14,109 nt of DNA, taken from positions 1-14,109 of the forward strand of contig DATLQD010000126.1 in NCBI GenBank assembly GCA_035535315.1, in the 5' to 3' direction. This DNA is from DASQGA01 sp035535315 (lineage in GTDB: Bacteria > Actinomycetota > Thermoleophilia > Gaiellales > Gaiellaceae). A program made the position numbers and the translations under genes. This document shows positions 6,793 to 14,084 of the stretch, piece after piece (the first letter of the stretch is position 1; each line of letters opens with the position of its first letter). The notes beneath the pieces are model-generated. The model had not been told where the DNA came from, did not search any database, and saw only the letters and a list, made by a program, of their open reading frames with translations.

Positions 6793-6808
6793 GTCCCGTC
6801 GCTCCCGC
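6793..6808 (+). repeat. 16-nt direct copy of the tRNA-Asp 3' end
   Basis: GTCCCGTCGCTCCCGC is identical to 6655-6670, the 3' end of tRNA-Asp, and lies 138 nt further along in the same orientation. Site-specific integrases leave such copies as attachment sites. The IS3 relic begins just beyond it. Confidence 0.6.
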
Positions 6809-6839
6809 GTTGCCGCGTTTCCATCCCGCGCGAGAATCC

Positions 6840-7154
6840 TCTTCGAGCACGGCAATCGCACGCTTCGCTTGTTCCGGAACCCGGGCTCGGCGTCTCGTGG
6901 CCCTCGAGGCGCTAGACGCGCTCGATCCGCTTGCGAAATTGACGCGACAGCCCTCGCCCCAGCAGCGCCCAGATCCTCCGGTAGCCGTAGCGCGAGTGCG
7001 CAGCCGCCGGCTCGTTCATCCGCTTCACGAGCCGCATCTCGTAAGCGGGCGCGACGCGCTCGTAGCGCTGCATCGAGCGTTGCTGGCCGACGAGGGGGCA
7101 GGCCCGACTCTCCGAGACTTGCCGGCGCTTCACTCTGTAGCGCTTGCTGACGTC
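6840..7154 (-). pseudogene. Degraded IS3-family transposase (OrfB N-terminal part)
   Basis: The minus-strand frame reads GQQRSMQRYE, then EMRLVKRMNE and SRYGYRRIWALLGRG, ending in RKRIERV. This is the helix-turn-helix and HTH_21 region that precedes the DDE catalytic domain of IS3 OrfB transposases. The frame is broken by TAG at 6914-6912, where homologues have tryptophan (ERLW-R), so TGG to TAG is the likely mutation. After the stop the same frame still reads RLEGHETP and GTSEACD, resembling the family, to about 6840. The catalytic domain, OrfA and the terminal repeats are missing. It is a dead fragment beside the tRNA. Confidence 0.72.
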
Positions 7155-7198
7155 CACCACCCTGAAATCTGGATTGCTTCCAAAGGACAAGTCACGGA

Positions 7199-7750
7199 TC
7201 AGGGGCAAGACACGTTGAACCGTTCGAAAGATGTCGTGATCTCTCCAGGGTCGGGCTCGAAGTTGCCGTTCTCGTCGGCATAGGTCACGTGGGTGGTCAC
7301 GTGGACGGTGATCGTCCCGAGCTCTTGGCCGTCTGCCGCGTAAAGAATCGCCCGCTCTTGCTGCGTCCCGGTCTCCGTGGTGCGAGGTCGGTTCATATTC
7401 ACGCGGAAGCCGAAGTGTTCCGCCACCTGTCCAAGTGCGTAGCGTCCGTCGCCGAGGTCGACGCGATAGTCGATCGTGTCGGTGCCGTGGACGCTGAAAT
7501 GCCCCGACGTCGTCTCGGTGAAAGCCCCCTCGGAGGTCACCGTGCCCGTCATCGTGGCCGGAACCCCCTCGAAGCACGGATAGTTCGTGATCGTCTCGGA
7601 GAACGGCGTCACGGATTCGAACGAGCCGACCGTGGCCCGACCGTACGAGGGGGATGCGGCCAAGGCGAGCAATCCGGCGCCGAGGGCCGCAGAGAGCACG
7701 AACCTCCGCGCGAACGTCGAGCGGGTTTTTGGTGTGAATTGATCTCTCAT
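7199..7750 (-). CDS. Exported protein of unknown function
   Basis: This 183-residue protein opens with a basic segment containing RR (residues 15-16), then a hydrophobic core VLSAALGAGLLALAA, and a likely cleavage site near SYG (35-37). The mature part is beta-rich and threonine-rich (TMTGTVTSEGAFTETTSGHF), with two cysteines (in NYPCFEG and at the C-terminus in VSCP). A loop reading ADENGNFEPDPGE resembles an acidic calcium-type loop. I recognise no characterised family. Its ATG at 7750 shares bases with the stop of the upstream lipoprotein gene, and GGAGG inside that gene serves it. The pair is therefore almost certainly one operon with coupled translation. An ATG one codon earlier (7753) is possible but too close to GGAGG. 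Confidence 0.75.
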   Translation of the reverse strand: MRDQFTPKTRSTFARRFVLSAALGAGLLALAASPSYGRATVGSFESVTPFSETITNYPCFEGVPATMTGTVTSEGAFTETTSGHFSVHGTDTIDYRVDLGDGRYALGQVAEHFGFRVNMNRPRTTETGTQQERAILYAADGQELGTITVHVTTHVTYADENGNFEPDPGEITTSFERFNVSCP

Positions 7751-8601
7751 CATTCCTCCAATCGCGTGAACGTCCCGTTCCAGAAGCTGTTGCGATCGGC
7801 GCACTCGCGGTCGTCGACCGCGTCGACGACGAGGTTGTCGTCGTTCACCGACCAGCGGTAGCTCCCGACACCGACCGTTTCAGGACAGAAATAGCCTTCC
7901 GCCCCCGAGACGTTCGGGATCTCGTTGCCGACGACCAAGCCCCCGTCGGGCTCGAAGCGGACCTGGCCGACGGTCAGCGAGTCCTGGCGCTTGAAGGGGT
8001 CCGTGTAGCGCGCCACGCCGTCGGCGCCGATCTCCACCGTCCAGCGTCCAACCGGCAGCGGATCCCCATATGCGGGGTTTCGGAAGTCCTCGGTCCGGTT
8101 GACCTCGGCTGGCGTAACCTTGCGCGTCCACGTGCCGACGACGGCGGCCGGAACCGGCTCGGCACGTCGAGAGACCTCCGCCGTCGTCGCCGCGGTCAGG
8201 CTGCCCCCGTCGGCGAGCCGAGCGTCGACGGCGAACGTGTGCGAGCCCGGCGCCAGCGTTCCGGGAAGCAGAAGGTTTTGGTCACCGGCGAACTGGTACG
8301 GCTCGATCCGCTCGACATGCTCGACCTCGCCGTCAATCAGAAAACGCACCTCAGAGATGTCCGCGGTGGAGTCGTCCCTCAGGCGGGCCTCCCACCGAAC
8401 GGGGTCGGTTAGCTCGGCCCCCTCGCGGATGGACGACGTGATCTCTCCTCGTGAGGCGGCGGTCGAGGAGGTCGAGCTCGCTTCCTGTGACGGGGAGCTG
8501 TCGTCCGAGCCGCACCCCGACAGGGCTGCGGTCGCGAAGATGAGCGTGATGAGTATGGCAAGGCTATGTGCGGGCGCTGATCTCTTCATGCGTCGGACCA
8601 T
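7750..8601 (-). CDS. Lipoprotein with an Ig-like segment, divergent from the sensor-regulator
   Basis: The 283-residue protein has a signal peptide ending in a clear lipobox, ALSGC (C30), followed by a serine/threonine-rich linker (to about residue 50). Residues about 55-135 resemble an Ig-like fold with the phrase EVRFLIDGEV and GSHTFAVDARLADGG. The C-terminal half begins VVGTWTRKVTPAE, is beta-rich and lipocalin-like in flavour, and ends with a Cys pair around YFCPE and DRECADR. No enzyme motif is visible. The start could be ATG 8601 (GGGA nearby) or ATG 8589, which gives a shorter signal peptide. The gene faces away from the BTAD/solute-binding fusion across only 62 nt, so the two probably share control sequences. 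Confidence 0.78.
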   Translation of the reverse strand: MVRRMKRSAPAHSLAILITLIFATAALSGCGSDDSSPSQEASSTSSTAASRGEITSSIREGAELTDPVRWEARLRDDSTADISEVRFLIDGEVEHVERIEPYQFAGDQNLLLPGTLAPGSHTFAVDARLADGGSLTAATTAEVSRRAEPVPAAVVGTWTRKVTPAEVNRTEDFRNPAYGDPLPVGRWTVEIGADGVARYTDPFKRQDSLTVGQVRFEPDGGLVVGNEIPNVSGAEGYFCPETVGVGSYRWSVNDDNLVVDAVDDRECADRNSFWNGTFTRLEE

Positions 8602-8624
8602 GCATCCCGGCGCTTGATCGCCGC

Positions 8625-8654
8625 TTGCAGAATCCTTGCTCCGCGCCTTAGTCT
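8625..8654 (+). promoter_or_regulatory. Candidate promoter of the sensor-regulator, probably leaderless
   Basis: TTGCAG (8625-8630) and TAGTCT (8649-8654) are separated by 18 nt and fit -35 and TANNNT -10 boxes. The -10 box ends 9 nt before the ATG at 8664, and no ribosome site precedes the ATG, so the transcript would start at or within a few bases of the start codon. Confidence 0.45.
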
Positions 8655-8663
8655 CGGCCGGCA

Positions 8664-11600
8664 ATGAGGTTCCTGGTCCTCGGCCCGCTCGAGTTCGAGG
8701 TGGACGGGCGCAGGGTCGCGCTCGGCGGAGGGAAGCAGCGCGCGCTGCTTGCATTGCTGCTGGTCAATGCCGGCGAGGTCGTCTCGCGCGATCGGCTAAT
8801 CGATGAGCTGTGGGCGGGAAGGCCTCCCGCCAGTGCGCCCCAGAGCCTCGACGCCTACGTCTCGAGACTGCGAAGAGCGTTCCGGCAGGCCGGTGCGCTG
8901 GAGGTGCTGGCGACCCGGGCACCTGGCTACGTTCTCCAGGCTGAGGACAGCGACGCACACCAGTTCGAGGCGCTGCTGGCCGGGGGGCGGCGGGCGCTCG
9001 AGGCAGGCGAGAACGACCGGGCCGCGGCCGTACTGGAGGAGGCCCTCGCACTGTGGCGGGGAAGCCCGTACGCGGAGGTCGACGACGAGCTGTGGGCGGC
9101 CCCCGAGATTGAGCGCCTCGAGGAACTGCGGCTTCAAGCGATCGAGGACCGCGTCGACGCCGAGCTGGCGCTCGGACGCCATATGCCCGTCGTGCCGGAG
9201 CTCGAACAGCTGGTTGCCCGCCACCCACACCGGGAGCGGCTGGTCGCGCAGCACATGCTCGCGCTCTATCGCTCGGGTCGGCAGGCGGAGGCGCTGGCCG
9301 CCTACCGGAGCGCCCGGCGCGCTCTCGTCGAGGAGCTCGGGCTGGAGCCAGGGCAGGGGCTACGCCGCCTCGAGACCGCGATACTCAAGCAGGACCCGGG
9401 GCTCGATGTCCCCCGGGCGGAAACCCAATCCGGCGTGGCTCTGGCGGCCCCGTCGGATCGGCGGCGACCACGCCTGGCGTTGCTCGGTGCGATCGCGGCG
9501 CTCGCGGTCGTCGGCATCGCGGTGGCCCTGTCGGTGAGCGGAGGTGACGGCTCAGACCTGAGCGTCGACATCGATGGCGCCGGCGCCATCGATCCGAGCA
9601 GCGGCGACGTGACCGCGAGCGCACCGGTGGGCTCGAATCCAAGCGGGGTCACGGCGGGAGCGGGACGGATCTGGGTCACCAACGGCGCCGATGGGACCGT
9701 GACGCGGATCGACCCTGCGACCGGTCACGTCGACCAGACGCTCGACGTCGGCACCTCGCCGGCCGGAGTCACGGTGGGCGCGGGCGCGGTCTGGGTCGCC
9801 AACGCGCTCGACGGCACCGTCTCCAGGATCGAGCCGAGCGCCGGGCGGGTGGTCCAGACGATCCGCATCGGCGGTCGCCCGACCGACCTCGCCTTCGGGC
9901 ACGACGCCATCTGGGTTGCCGACTCAGACCGCGACGCCGTCTTCGAACTGGACAGCCGCAGCGGCGTGCCGCAACGGCGCATCCCGGTGCCGGCGGCCCC
10001 CGGCGGGGTGGCTGTTGGCTTCCGATCGTTATGGGTTACCGAGCCGTTGGCGCGCCGCGTTCTTCGCATAGATCCGCGCAGGGGGTACACGCAGGCCGAG
10101 GTCGGCCTGGGCGGGGGCGCCGGGCCGATCGCGATCGGCGCCGGGGCGGTCTGGGTCGTCAACACGCTCGACGGCACCCTTTCGCGGGTGGATCCGACCC
10201 GAAACGCCGTCTCCTCGACCGTCCCGGTCGGCAGTGCCCCGCGGGACGTGGCCGCGGGGTCCGCCGGGGTTTGGGTCGCCGACGAGGCGGGCGGGCTCGC
10301 AGCGGTGGATCCGGAGACTGGCGCCGTGCGCCGCGAGTACGCCGTCGGCGCGGCGCCCTTCAGCGTTGCGCTTGCAGGGGAGACTCCTTGGGTGATCGCC
10401 CGGGCGCCGGTCGGCGCGGAGCACCGCGGCGGGACGCTTCGCGTCAGCTACTCGGAATTCGAGCACCTGGACCCCGCCGAGCCGTTCGACGTGCACCCGT
10501 CGATCTGGAGGGCGACCGGCGATGGGCTCGTCGCGGTCGCCTCGGGGCCCGGGATCCCGCAGGTCGTTCCGGACCTCGCCGTAACCGTGCCGGAGCCTAC
10601 CGACGGGGGACGCACCTACAGCTTTCAGCTTCGGCCCGAAGCTCGCTACTCCACCGGTGAGCCGGTTCGGGCCTCGGACTTCCGGCGCGAGCTCGAGCGC
10701 CTCCACGCGCTCGGCAGCTCGCTCGTTGATCTCTACTCGGCCCTGCGAGGGACCGAGGGGTGTGTTAAGCGACCGCCGGCGTGCGACCTCTCGCGCGGCG
10801 TGGTCACCGACGATCGAGCCGGCACTGTGGTTCTTCACCTAGGACGGCCCGACCCCGACCTGCTCTTCAAGCTCAGCCTCCCAGCCGCGCGGCCGGTCCC
10901 GCCGGGGACGCCGCGCGCGGCGCTCGCGGGCGAGCCGATTCCCTCGACGGGCCCTTACCGCGCGGCCGAGTTCGCTCCCGGCGAGCGCCTCGTGCTGGTT
11001 CGTAACGAACGGTTCGACGAATGGTCGCGCGCCGCCCAACCCGATGGCTTTCCCGACCGCATCGAGATCGCGATGGACGACGATCCCGCGGCGCGAGCGA
11101 GCTCGGTCCTCGAGGGCGACGCCGATCTCGCACTCGAGATCGCCGAGGCGAACGTCGCCGGGCTGGCGACGCGATTCGCCTCTCAGCTGCGCCGTCACGC
11201 ACAGTCCAACACGAGGTTCCTGTTCCTGAACCTCCGCCGGCCGCCATTCGACGACGTGAGCGCGCGGCGCGCGCTGAATCTCGCGATCGACCGGACGGCG
11301 GCCGCACGGCGGCTCGGCGGGCTCGAGCTGTCGAAGGCGACCTGCCAGGTGCTCCCCCCCAGCATGCCGGCCTACTCGCCGTACTGCCCGTGGACGCGTG
11401 GCCGCGAGAACGGCCGCTGGCACGCGCCCGACGTCGGCCGGGCACGGTCGCTGGTCCGAGCATCAGGGACCGCCGGCGCGGCGGTCGAGCTCGTGACTGC
11501 CCGCAGCGACATCACCGCGACAGCGGCTGTGCGGGTCGCGGCCGCGGCACTTCGCAAGCTTGGCTATCGACCGCGCATCCGAGTGGCGAGCAAGGACCGG

Positions 11601-11981
11601 TTCGAGGACCGGGTGAGCGCAGGAGACTGGGACATCATCGCGGGTGAGTGGATCGCGGACCACCCGTCCCCGAGCCAGTTCCTCGACTACTTCCTCACTT
11701 GCTCCAACTACCGCCCGCATGACCCGGCACGCAGCACAAACCACGGCGGGTTCTGCGATGCGACCTTCGACGGTCTGGTGGCACGGGCTGAACGGTTGGG
11801 GACGACGGATCCGGCGAGGGCCCAGCGCATCTGGGCCAGCGCGGACCGGCGGGCGGTCGATCAGGCCGCCTGGGTCCCCCTGGTCAACACCGCGTCCATC
11901 GAGCTGACCTCAAGGCGAGTCGGCCACTTCACGCTCGACGCCAACAGCCAGCCGCAGATCGACCAGCTGTGGGTGCGGTAA
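8664..11981 (+). CDS. Transmembrane sensor-regulator: winged helix + BTAD + TM + beta-propeller + family-5 solute-binding domain
   Basis: This 1105-residue protein has five parts. Residues 1-93 are an OmpR/SARP-type winged helix (FLVLGPLEFEVDGRRV, ending APGYVLQ). About 97-245 is a BTAD helical repeat domain (AALALYRSGRQAEAL-type repeats, EELGLEPGQGLRRLE). One helix at about 270-288 follows RRRPR, placing the N-terminus inside the cell. About 300-585 is a seven-blade propeller with the repeating phrase VWVANALDGTVSRIEP. About 585-1105 is a complete SBP_bac_5 domain (GGTLRVSYSEFEHLDPAE, STGPYR, RRPPFDD). All six cysteines (700, 707, 894, 908, 1013, 1031) lie in that last domain, as expected outside the membrane. 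By analogy with ToxR/CadC regulators it would bind a solute outside and act on DNA inside; that role is inferred. The frame is intact and uniform in codon use. The likely target is the divergent lipoprotein operon. Confidence 0.9.
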   Translation: MRFLVLGPLEFEVDGRRVALGGGKQRALLALLLVNAGEVVSRDRLIDELWAGRPPASAPQSLDAYVSRLRRAFRQAGALEVLATRAPGYVLQAEDSDAHQFEALLAGGRRALEAGENDRAAAVLEEALALWRGSPYAEVDDELWAAPEIERLEELRLQAIEDRVDAELALGRHMPVVPELEQLVARHPHRERLVAQHMLALYRSGRQAEALAAYRSARRALVEELGLEPGQGLRRLETAILKQDPGLDVPRAETQSGVALAAPSDRRRPRLALLGAIAALAVVGIAVALSVSGGDGSDLSVDIDGAGAIDPSSGDVTASAPVGSNPSGVTAGAGRIWVTNGADGTVTRIDPATGHVDQTLDVGTSPAGVTVGAGAVWVANALDGTVSRIEPSAGRVVQTIRIGGRPTDLAFGHDAIWVADSDRDAVFELDSRSGVPQRRIPVPAAPGGVAVGFRSLWVTEPLARRVLRIDPRRGYTQAEVGLGGGAGPIAIGAGAVWVVNTLDGTLSRVDPTRNAVSSTVPVGSAPRDVAAGSAGVWVADEAGGLAAVDPETGAVRREYAVGAAPFSVALAGETPWVIARAPVGAEHRGGTLRVSYSEFEHLDPAEPFDVHPSIWRATGDGLVAVASGPGIPQVVPDLAVTVPEPTDGGRTYSFQLRPEARYSTGEPVRASDFRRELERLHALGSSLVDLYSALRGTEGCVKRPPACDLSRGVVTDDRAGTVVLHLGRPDPDLLFKLSLPAARPVPPGTPRAALAGEPIPSTGPYRAAEFAPGERLVLVRNERFDEWSRAAQPDGFPDRIEIAMDDDPAARASSVLEGDADLALEIAEANVAGLATRFASQLRRHAQSNTRFLFLNLRRPPFDDVSARRALNLAIDRTAAARRLGGLELSKATCQVLPPSMPAYSPYCPWTRGRENGRWHAPDVGRARSLVRASGTAGAAVELVTARSDITATAAVRVAAAALRKLGYRPRIRVASKDRFEDRVSAGDWDIIAGEWIADHPSPSQFLDYFLTCSNYRPHDPARSTNHGGFCDATFDGLVARAERLGTTDPARAQRIWASADRRAVDQAAWVPLVNTASIELTSRRVGHFTLDANSQPQIDQLWVR

Positions 11982-12548
11982 CGACTCCGGTCGCCAGCCC
12001 GTTTCCCGGTCCCGTCTGTCAAGGGCGGATCCTCCGCCGCCGCGTCGATTTACGTCGACAGGCTTCGGAACTAGCCGATCGACTGTGCCGCTCCAACATC
12101 AGCGCCGAGGTGGTGTCGGCGAGAACGACGAGGTCGGTCTGACCGCAGCGTGCGCGAATCGCACGTAGTAGGTCAGTGCGCCAGCACGGGCTGGATGGAA
12201 CTGAGGCGTGAGCGAATCGGGCAACGCAGGAACGGCTGAAACAGGCGAAATCCGTTGCCGTGGGTGTGGCTGGTTGCGACCGGGTCCGCGTGGTGAGGAG
12301 GGGTCGACTGGTCCTCCGCGTCGTCTCGAGTCGTCAGATCGGAGTCGTCAGCCGGCGATGAGGAGGATGACATCCCGTGCCAGATACCGTTGTTTTACTA
12401 CTTAGACAACGAGCCATCCCGCGCAGATCCCGGAGGAGGCCGCCGGACGCTTCCGCCCGCACCCGGCAATCCCCCCAAGGCATCGCAGGAAAGCTCTGCT
12501 CTCGCTGGTAATCCCCGCCTATTCCCGGCAAGCCCGTAACTCCCAAGA
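11982..12548. other. Non-coding stretch after the fusion gene
   Basis: I find no supportable gene here. A short hairpin GGCGGA-TCC-TCCGCC (12024-12038) lies about 42 nt past the fusion stop and may be its terminator, though no U run follows. On the minus strand a frame from about 12230 to 12028 reads TDLVVLADTTSALMLERHSR without a recognisable family and may be a gene relic. The rest, up to the tRNA copy, has stops in all frames or only low-quality frames. Confidence 0.5.
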
Positions 12549-12595
12549 CCGGCCTGTCACGCCGGAGGTCGCGGGTTCGAGTCTCGTCGCTCCCG
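12549..12595 (+). repeat. Copy of the tRNA-Asp 3' two-thirds (46 of 47 bases)
   Basis: The copy matches tRNA positions 6623-6669, beginning exactly at the anticodon stem and ending at the discriminator base, with one C-to-T change at 12584. The acceptor 5' strand and D arm are absent, so it cannot be a working tRNA. Weaker similarity continues downstream (12608-12645 against 6680-6719). It is 5926 nt from the tRNA in the same orientation, so the pair brackets the IS3 relic, the exported-protein operon and the fusion gene. Confidence 0.85.
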
Positions 12596-12887
12596 TCTCT
12601 CGAAGTGCCTGCAATAGACATTTTTGTTGTCTGTCTAGACGCGAATTCAGCTCCTGAGATCTATCGTTTGCTGCCCGGGCCTGTTTGCGCGCGAAGACCG
12701 TCCAGAGAACTACCTGCAACTAGGCCGTTCTTGCTCCTGGCGGACTCAGATCACAGGAGAAGTCGCGGAAAACAGGTCAAGCAGCCAAGCTCGACTGACT
12801 GCGGCAGCATGAAATCGATTCGGGCCGCTAGGTTGTATTCGGGGTCCCTGTGTCTCGATCTCCCCGCACGAGCCCAGCATCGGTGAA
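12596..12887. other. Spacer between the tRNA copy and the ABM-like gene
   Basis: No gene is visible. The first 50 nt resemble the sequence that follows tRNA-Asp. The remainder should hold the promoter of the next gene, but no convincing -35/-10 pair was seen. Confidence 0.4.
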
Positions 12888-12892
12888 AGGAG
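12888..12892 (+). promoter_or_regulatory. Ribosome site fixing a GTG start
   Basis: AGGAG lies 7 nt before the GTG at 12900 and makes this the start of the small gene that follows, in preference to the in-frame ATG at its eleventh codon. Confidence 0.75.
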
Positions 12893-12899
12893 TCTTTCC

Positions 12900-13214
12900 G
12901 TGCAGAAGAGGTTGGTTACGCGGTACGCGATGGGGTCCGCTGAGGCGGCCGATGAGAACCAGCGACGAGTCGAAGGGGTCTTTGACGAGCTGGTCGCGAC
13001 CAAACCTGACAGCGTGAGCTACATCGTGCTCCGGCTCGCGGATGATTCCTTTGTGCACGTGTCGTTCCACAACCACGGCGATGATGAGGTGAACCCGATC
13101 GCTTCCACGGCTGCCTTTGCGCATTTTCAGCAGGACCACGCCGATCGTCGGCAGGGCGGCGTTGATCAGCAGACGGCAGAGCTGGTCGGCGCCTATATCA
13201 CGACGATCGACTGA
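12900..13214 (+). CDS. Small protein resembling dimeric alpha/beta-barrel (ABM-like) monooxygenase family
   Basis: This 104-residue protein begins MQKRLVTRYAM, then a helix ENQRRVEGVFDELVATKP, a strand pair SVSYIVLRLADDSFVHVSFH, a second helix ASTAAFAHFQQDH and a final strand ELVGAYITTID. The strand-helix-strand-strand-helix-strand order, the typical length and the phrase DSFVHV match the antibiotic-biosynthesis-monooxygenase-like ferredoxin fold. Many members of that fold have no known activity, and no active-site residue can be named. A GTG start with a good ribosome site is used. It stands alone, with 86 nt before the next gene on the same strand. Confidence 0.7.
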   Translation: MQKRLVTRYAMGSAEAADENQRRVEGVFDELVATKPDSVSYIVLRLADDSFVHVSFHNHGDDEVNPIASTAAFAHFQQDHADRRQGGVDQQTAELVGAYITTID

Positions 13215-13300
13215 CGCCCGCTTCCGGGCCCGGATGCCCGGAACCCCGTTGCGGCCCGAACGACCTGAGCAGTAGGTATAGAGCTTGCGAGAATGAGCGC

Positions 13301-13777
13301 ATGGCTGCCGTCGCGCGGTTGCTTACGTTGGTCGATATCGCCGACCAAGACGATGACGGCCCTGACGCTCGCAGGTTGTCGGTGTCGGCACGGCATGAGG
13401 CCGTGCTTGCGGACGGGCGTCGCGTCGTGCTGCTGGAGGACCGGGGCTGGAGCGAGGAGCTCCGCGTCCTCTTGGACGAGGAGCCTTCGGAGCAGGCGCG
13501 CGGATTCGTCGAACCGTCCAGTATTTGGGCGTATGAGACGGTGGAGGAGATGGAGCGGACCGCCCGCAATGTGGTCGGACCGGACGAGCCGTTCGAGGGC
13601 CGCACGCGGGCCGACATGGACGCGAGCCACTGGGACTCGCTGGCGCGAGTCCTTCGGCGGCAAGGCGTCGAGGTTCAGGCCGCCGAGCTGAGAGGGCTAC
13701 CGCACGATGTCGAGCTCAGCGGCCGCGTGCTCGCGCGCATCGGCGGCCGCCCGGCGACGGCGTCAGGCGAACAGTGA
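13301..13777 (+). CDS. Conserved actinobacterial protein of unknown function
   Basis: This 158-residue acidic, soluble protein has no signal or membrane helix. It has an N-terminal segment rich in aspartate (DIADQDDDGPDA), a strand pair around DGRRVVLLEDRGWSEEL, a helix VEEMERTARNVVGPDEP, and a C-terminal segment RADMDASHWDSLARVLRRQG ending with LPHDVELSGRVLARIG. I recall similar unnamed proteins in actinobacteria (memory, not a search) and know no function. The ATG at 13301 has only a weak ribosome site. It may be co-transcribed with the small ABM-like gene 86 nt upstream. Confidence 0.65.
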   Translation: MAAVARLLTLVDIADQDDDGPDARRLSVSARHEAVLADGRRVVLLEDRGWSEELRVLLDEEPSEQARGFVEPSSIWAYETVEEMERTARNVVGPDEPFEGRTRADMDASHWDSLARVLRRQGVEVQAAELRGLPHDVELSGRVLARIGGRPATASGEQ

Positions 13778-14084
13778 CGGGTTGCCTCTGAGGCGGCGAT
13801 TTTCCAGGGGCTTCGCTCGCCTGCCCTCCCTCACAAGCCAGCTCTTGCCGTCGCCTGCTGGAGCGCTCGCGGACGTTAGCCCCAAACCCTCCCCTCCCAG
13901 GAGGCTCGCACCCCCGGAGGTCGCGGGTTCGAGTCGCGTCGCTGCCTACTCGAGCGGCGGCTCGCTGAACTCGGAGCAGCGTAAGCCTTTCCCGTGGAGC
14001 ACGCGGCGTGGGACGTCGTTCCGGCGATGAGTTTTTGGGCCATGGCCGGTCTATGGATCAGACACCGCACGGGAGGGAACCCGA
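13778..14084. other. Intergenic stretch holding the third tRNA relic
   Basis: No gene is supportable. It contains the short tRNA-Asp copy at 13914-13935, and its end should hold the promoter of the right-edge gene. Confidence 0.5.
13914..13935 (+). repeat. 22-nt copy of the tRNA-Asp variable and T-arm region
   Basis: The 22 bases are identical to 6636-6657 of tRNA-Asp. Similarity fades over the next ten bases (GCGTCGCT against CCGTCGCT). It has the same orientation as the tRNA and as the other copies, 1.3 kb past the long copy. It is too degraded to act as a tRNA. Confidence 0.7.

Noticed and set aside
6631..6861. Minus-strand frame ending RRDSNPRPPA
   Set aside because: This phrase is a well-known spurious translation of the antisense strand of a tRNA gene; here it is tRNA-Asp itself.
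9600..10400. Repeated DNA pattern that could suggest a tandem repeat array
   Set aside because: The periodicity of about 120 nt is explained by the propeller blades in the protein and is diverged at DNA level.
12040..12400. Possible integrase relic next to the tRNA copy
   Set aside because: I read the frames on both strands and found no tyrosine- or serine-recombinase motif that I could defend.
12334..12719. Minus-strand frames containing DETRTRDLRRDRPVLG and LEPATSGVTGRS
   Set aside because: Both are antisense readings of the tRNA-Asp copy at 12549-12595, with no ribosome site or family.
12753..12765. 13-nt match to the leader of the solute-binding gene (5134-5146, opposite strand)
   Set aside because: Matches of this length are expected several times by chance in a window this size, and the sequence is a generic ribosome site.
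13876..14070. Minus-strand frame with RRDSNPRPPG
   Set aside because: Antisense reading of the third tRNA relic.
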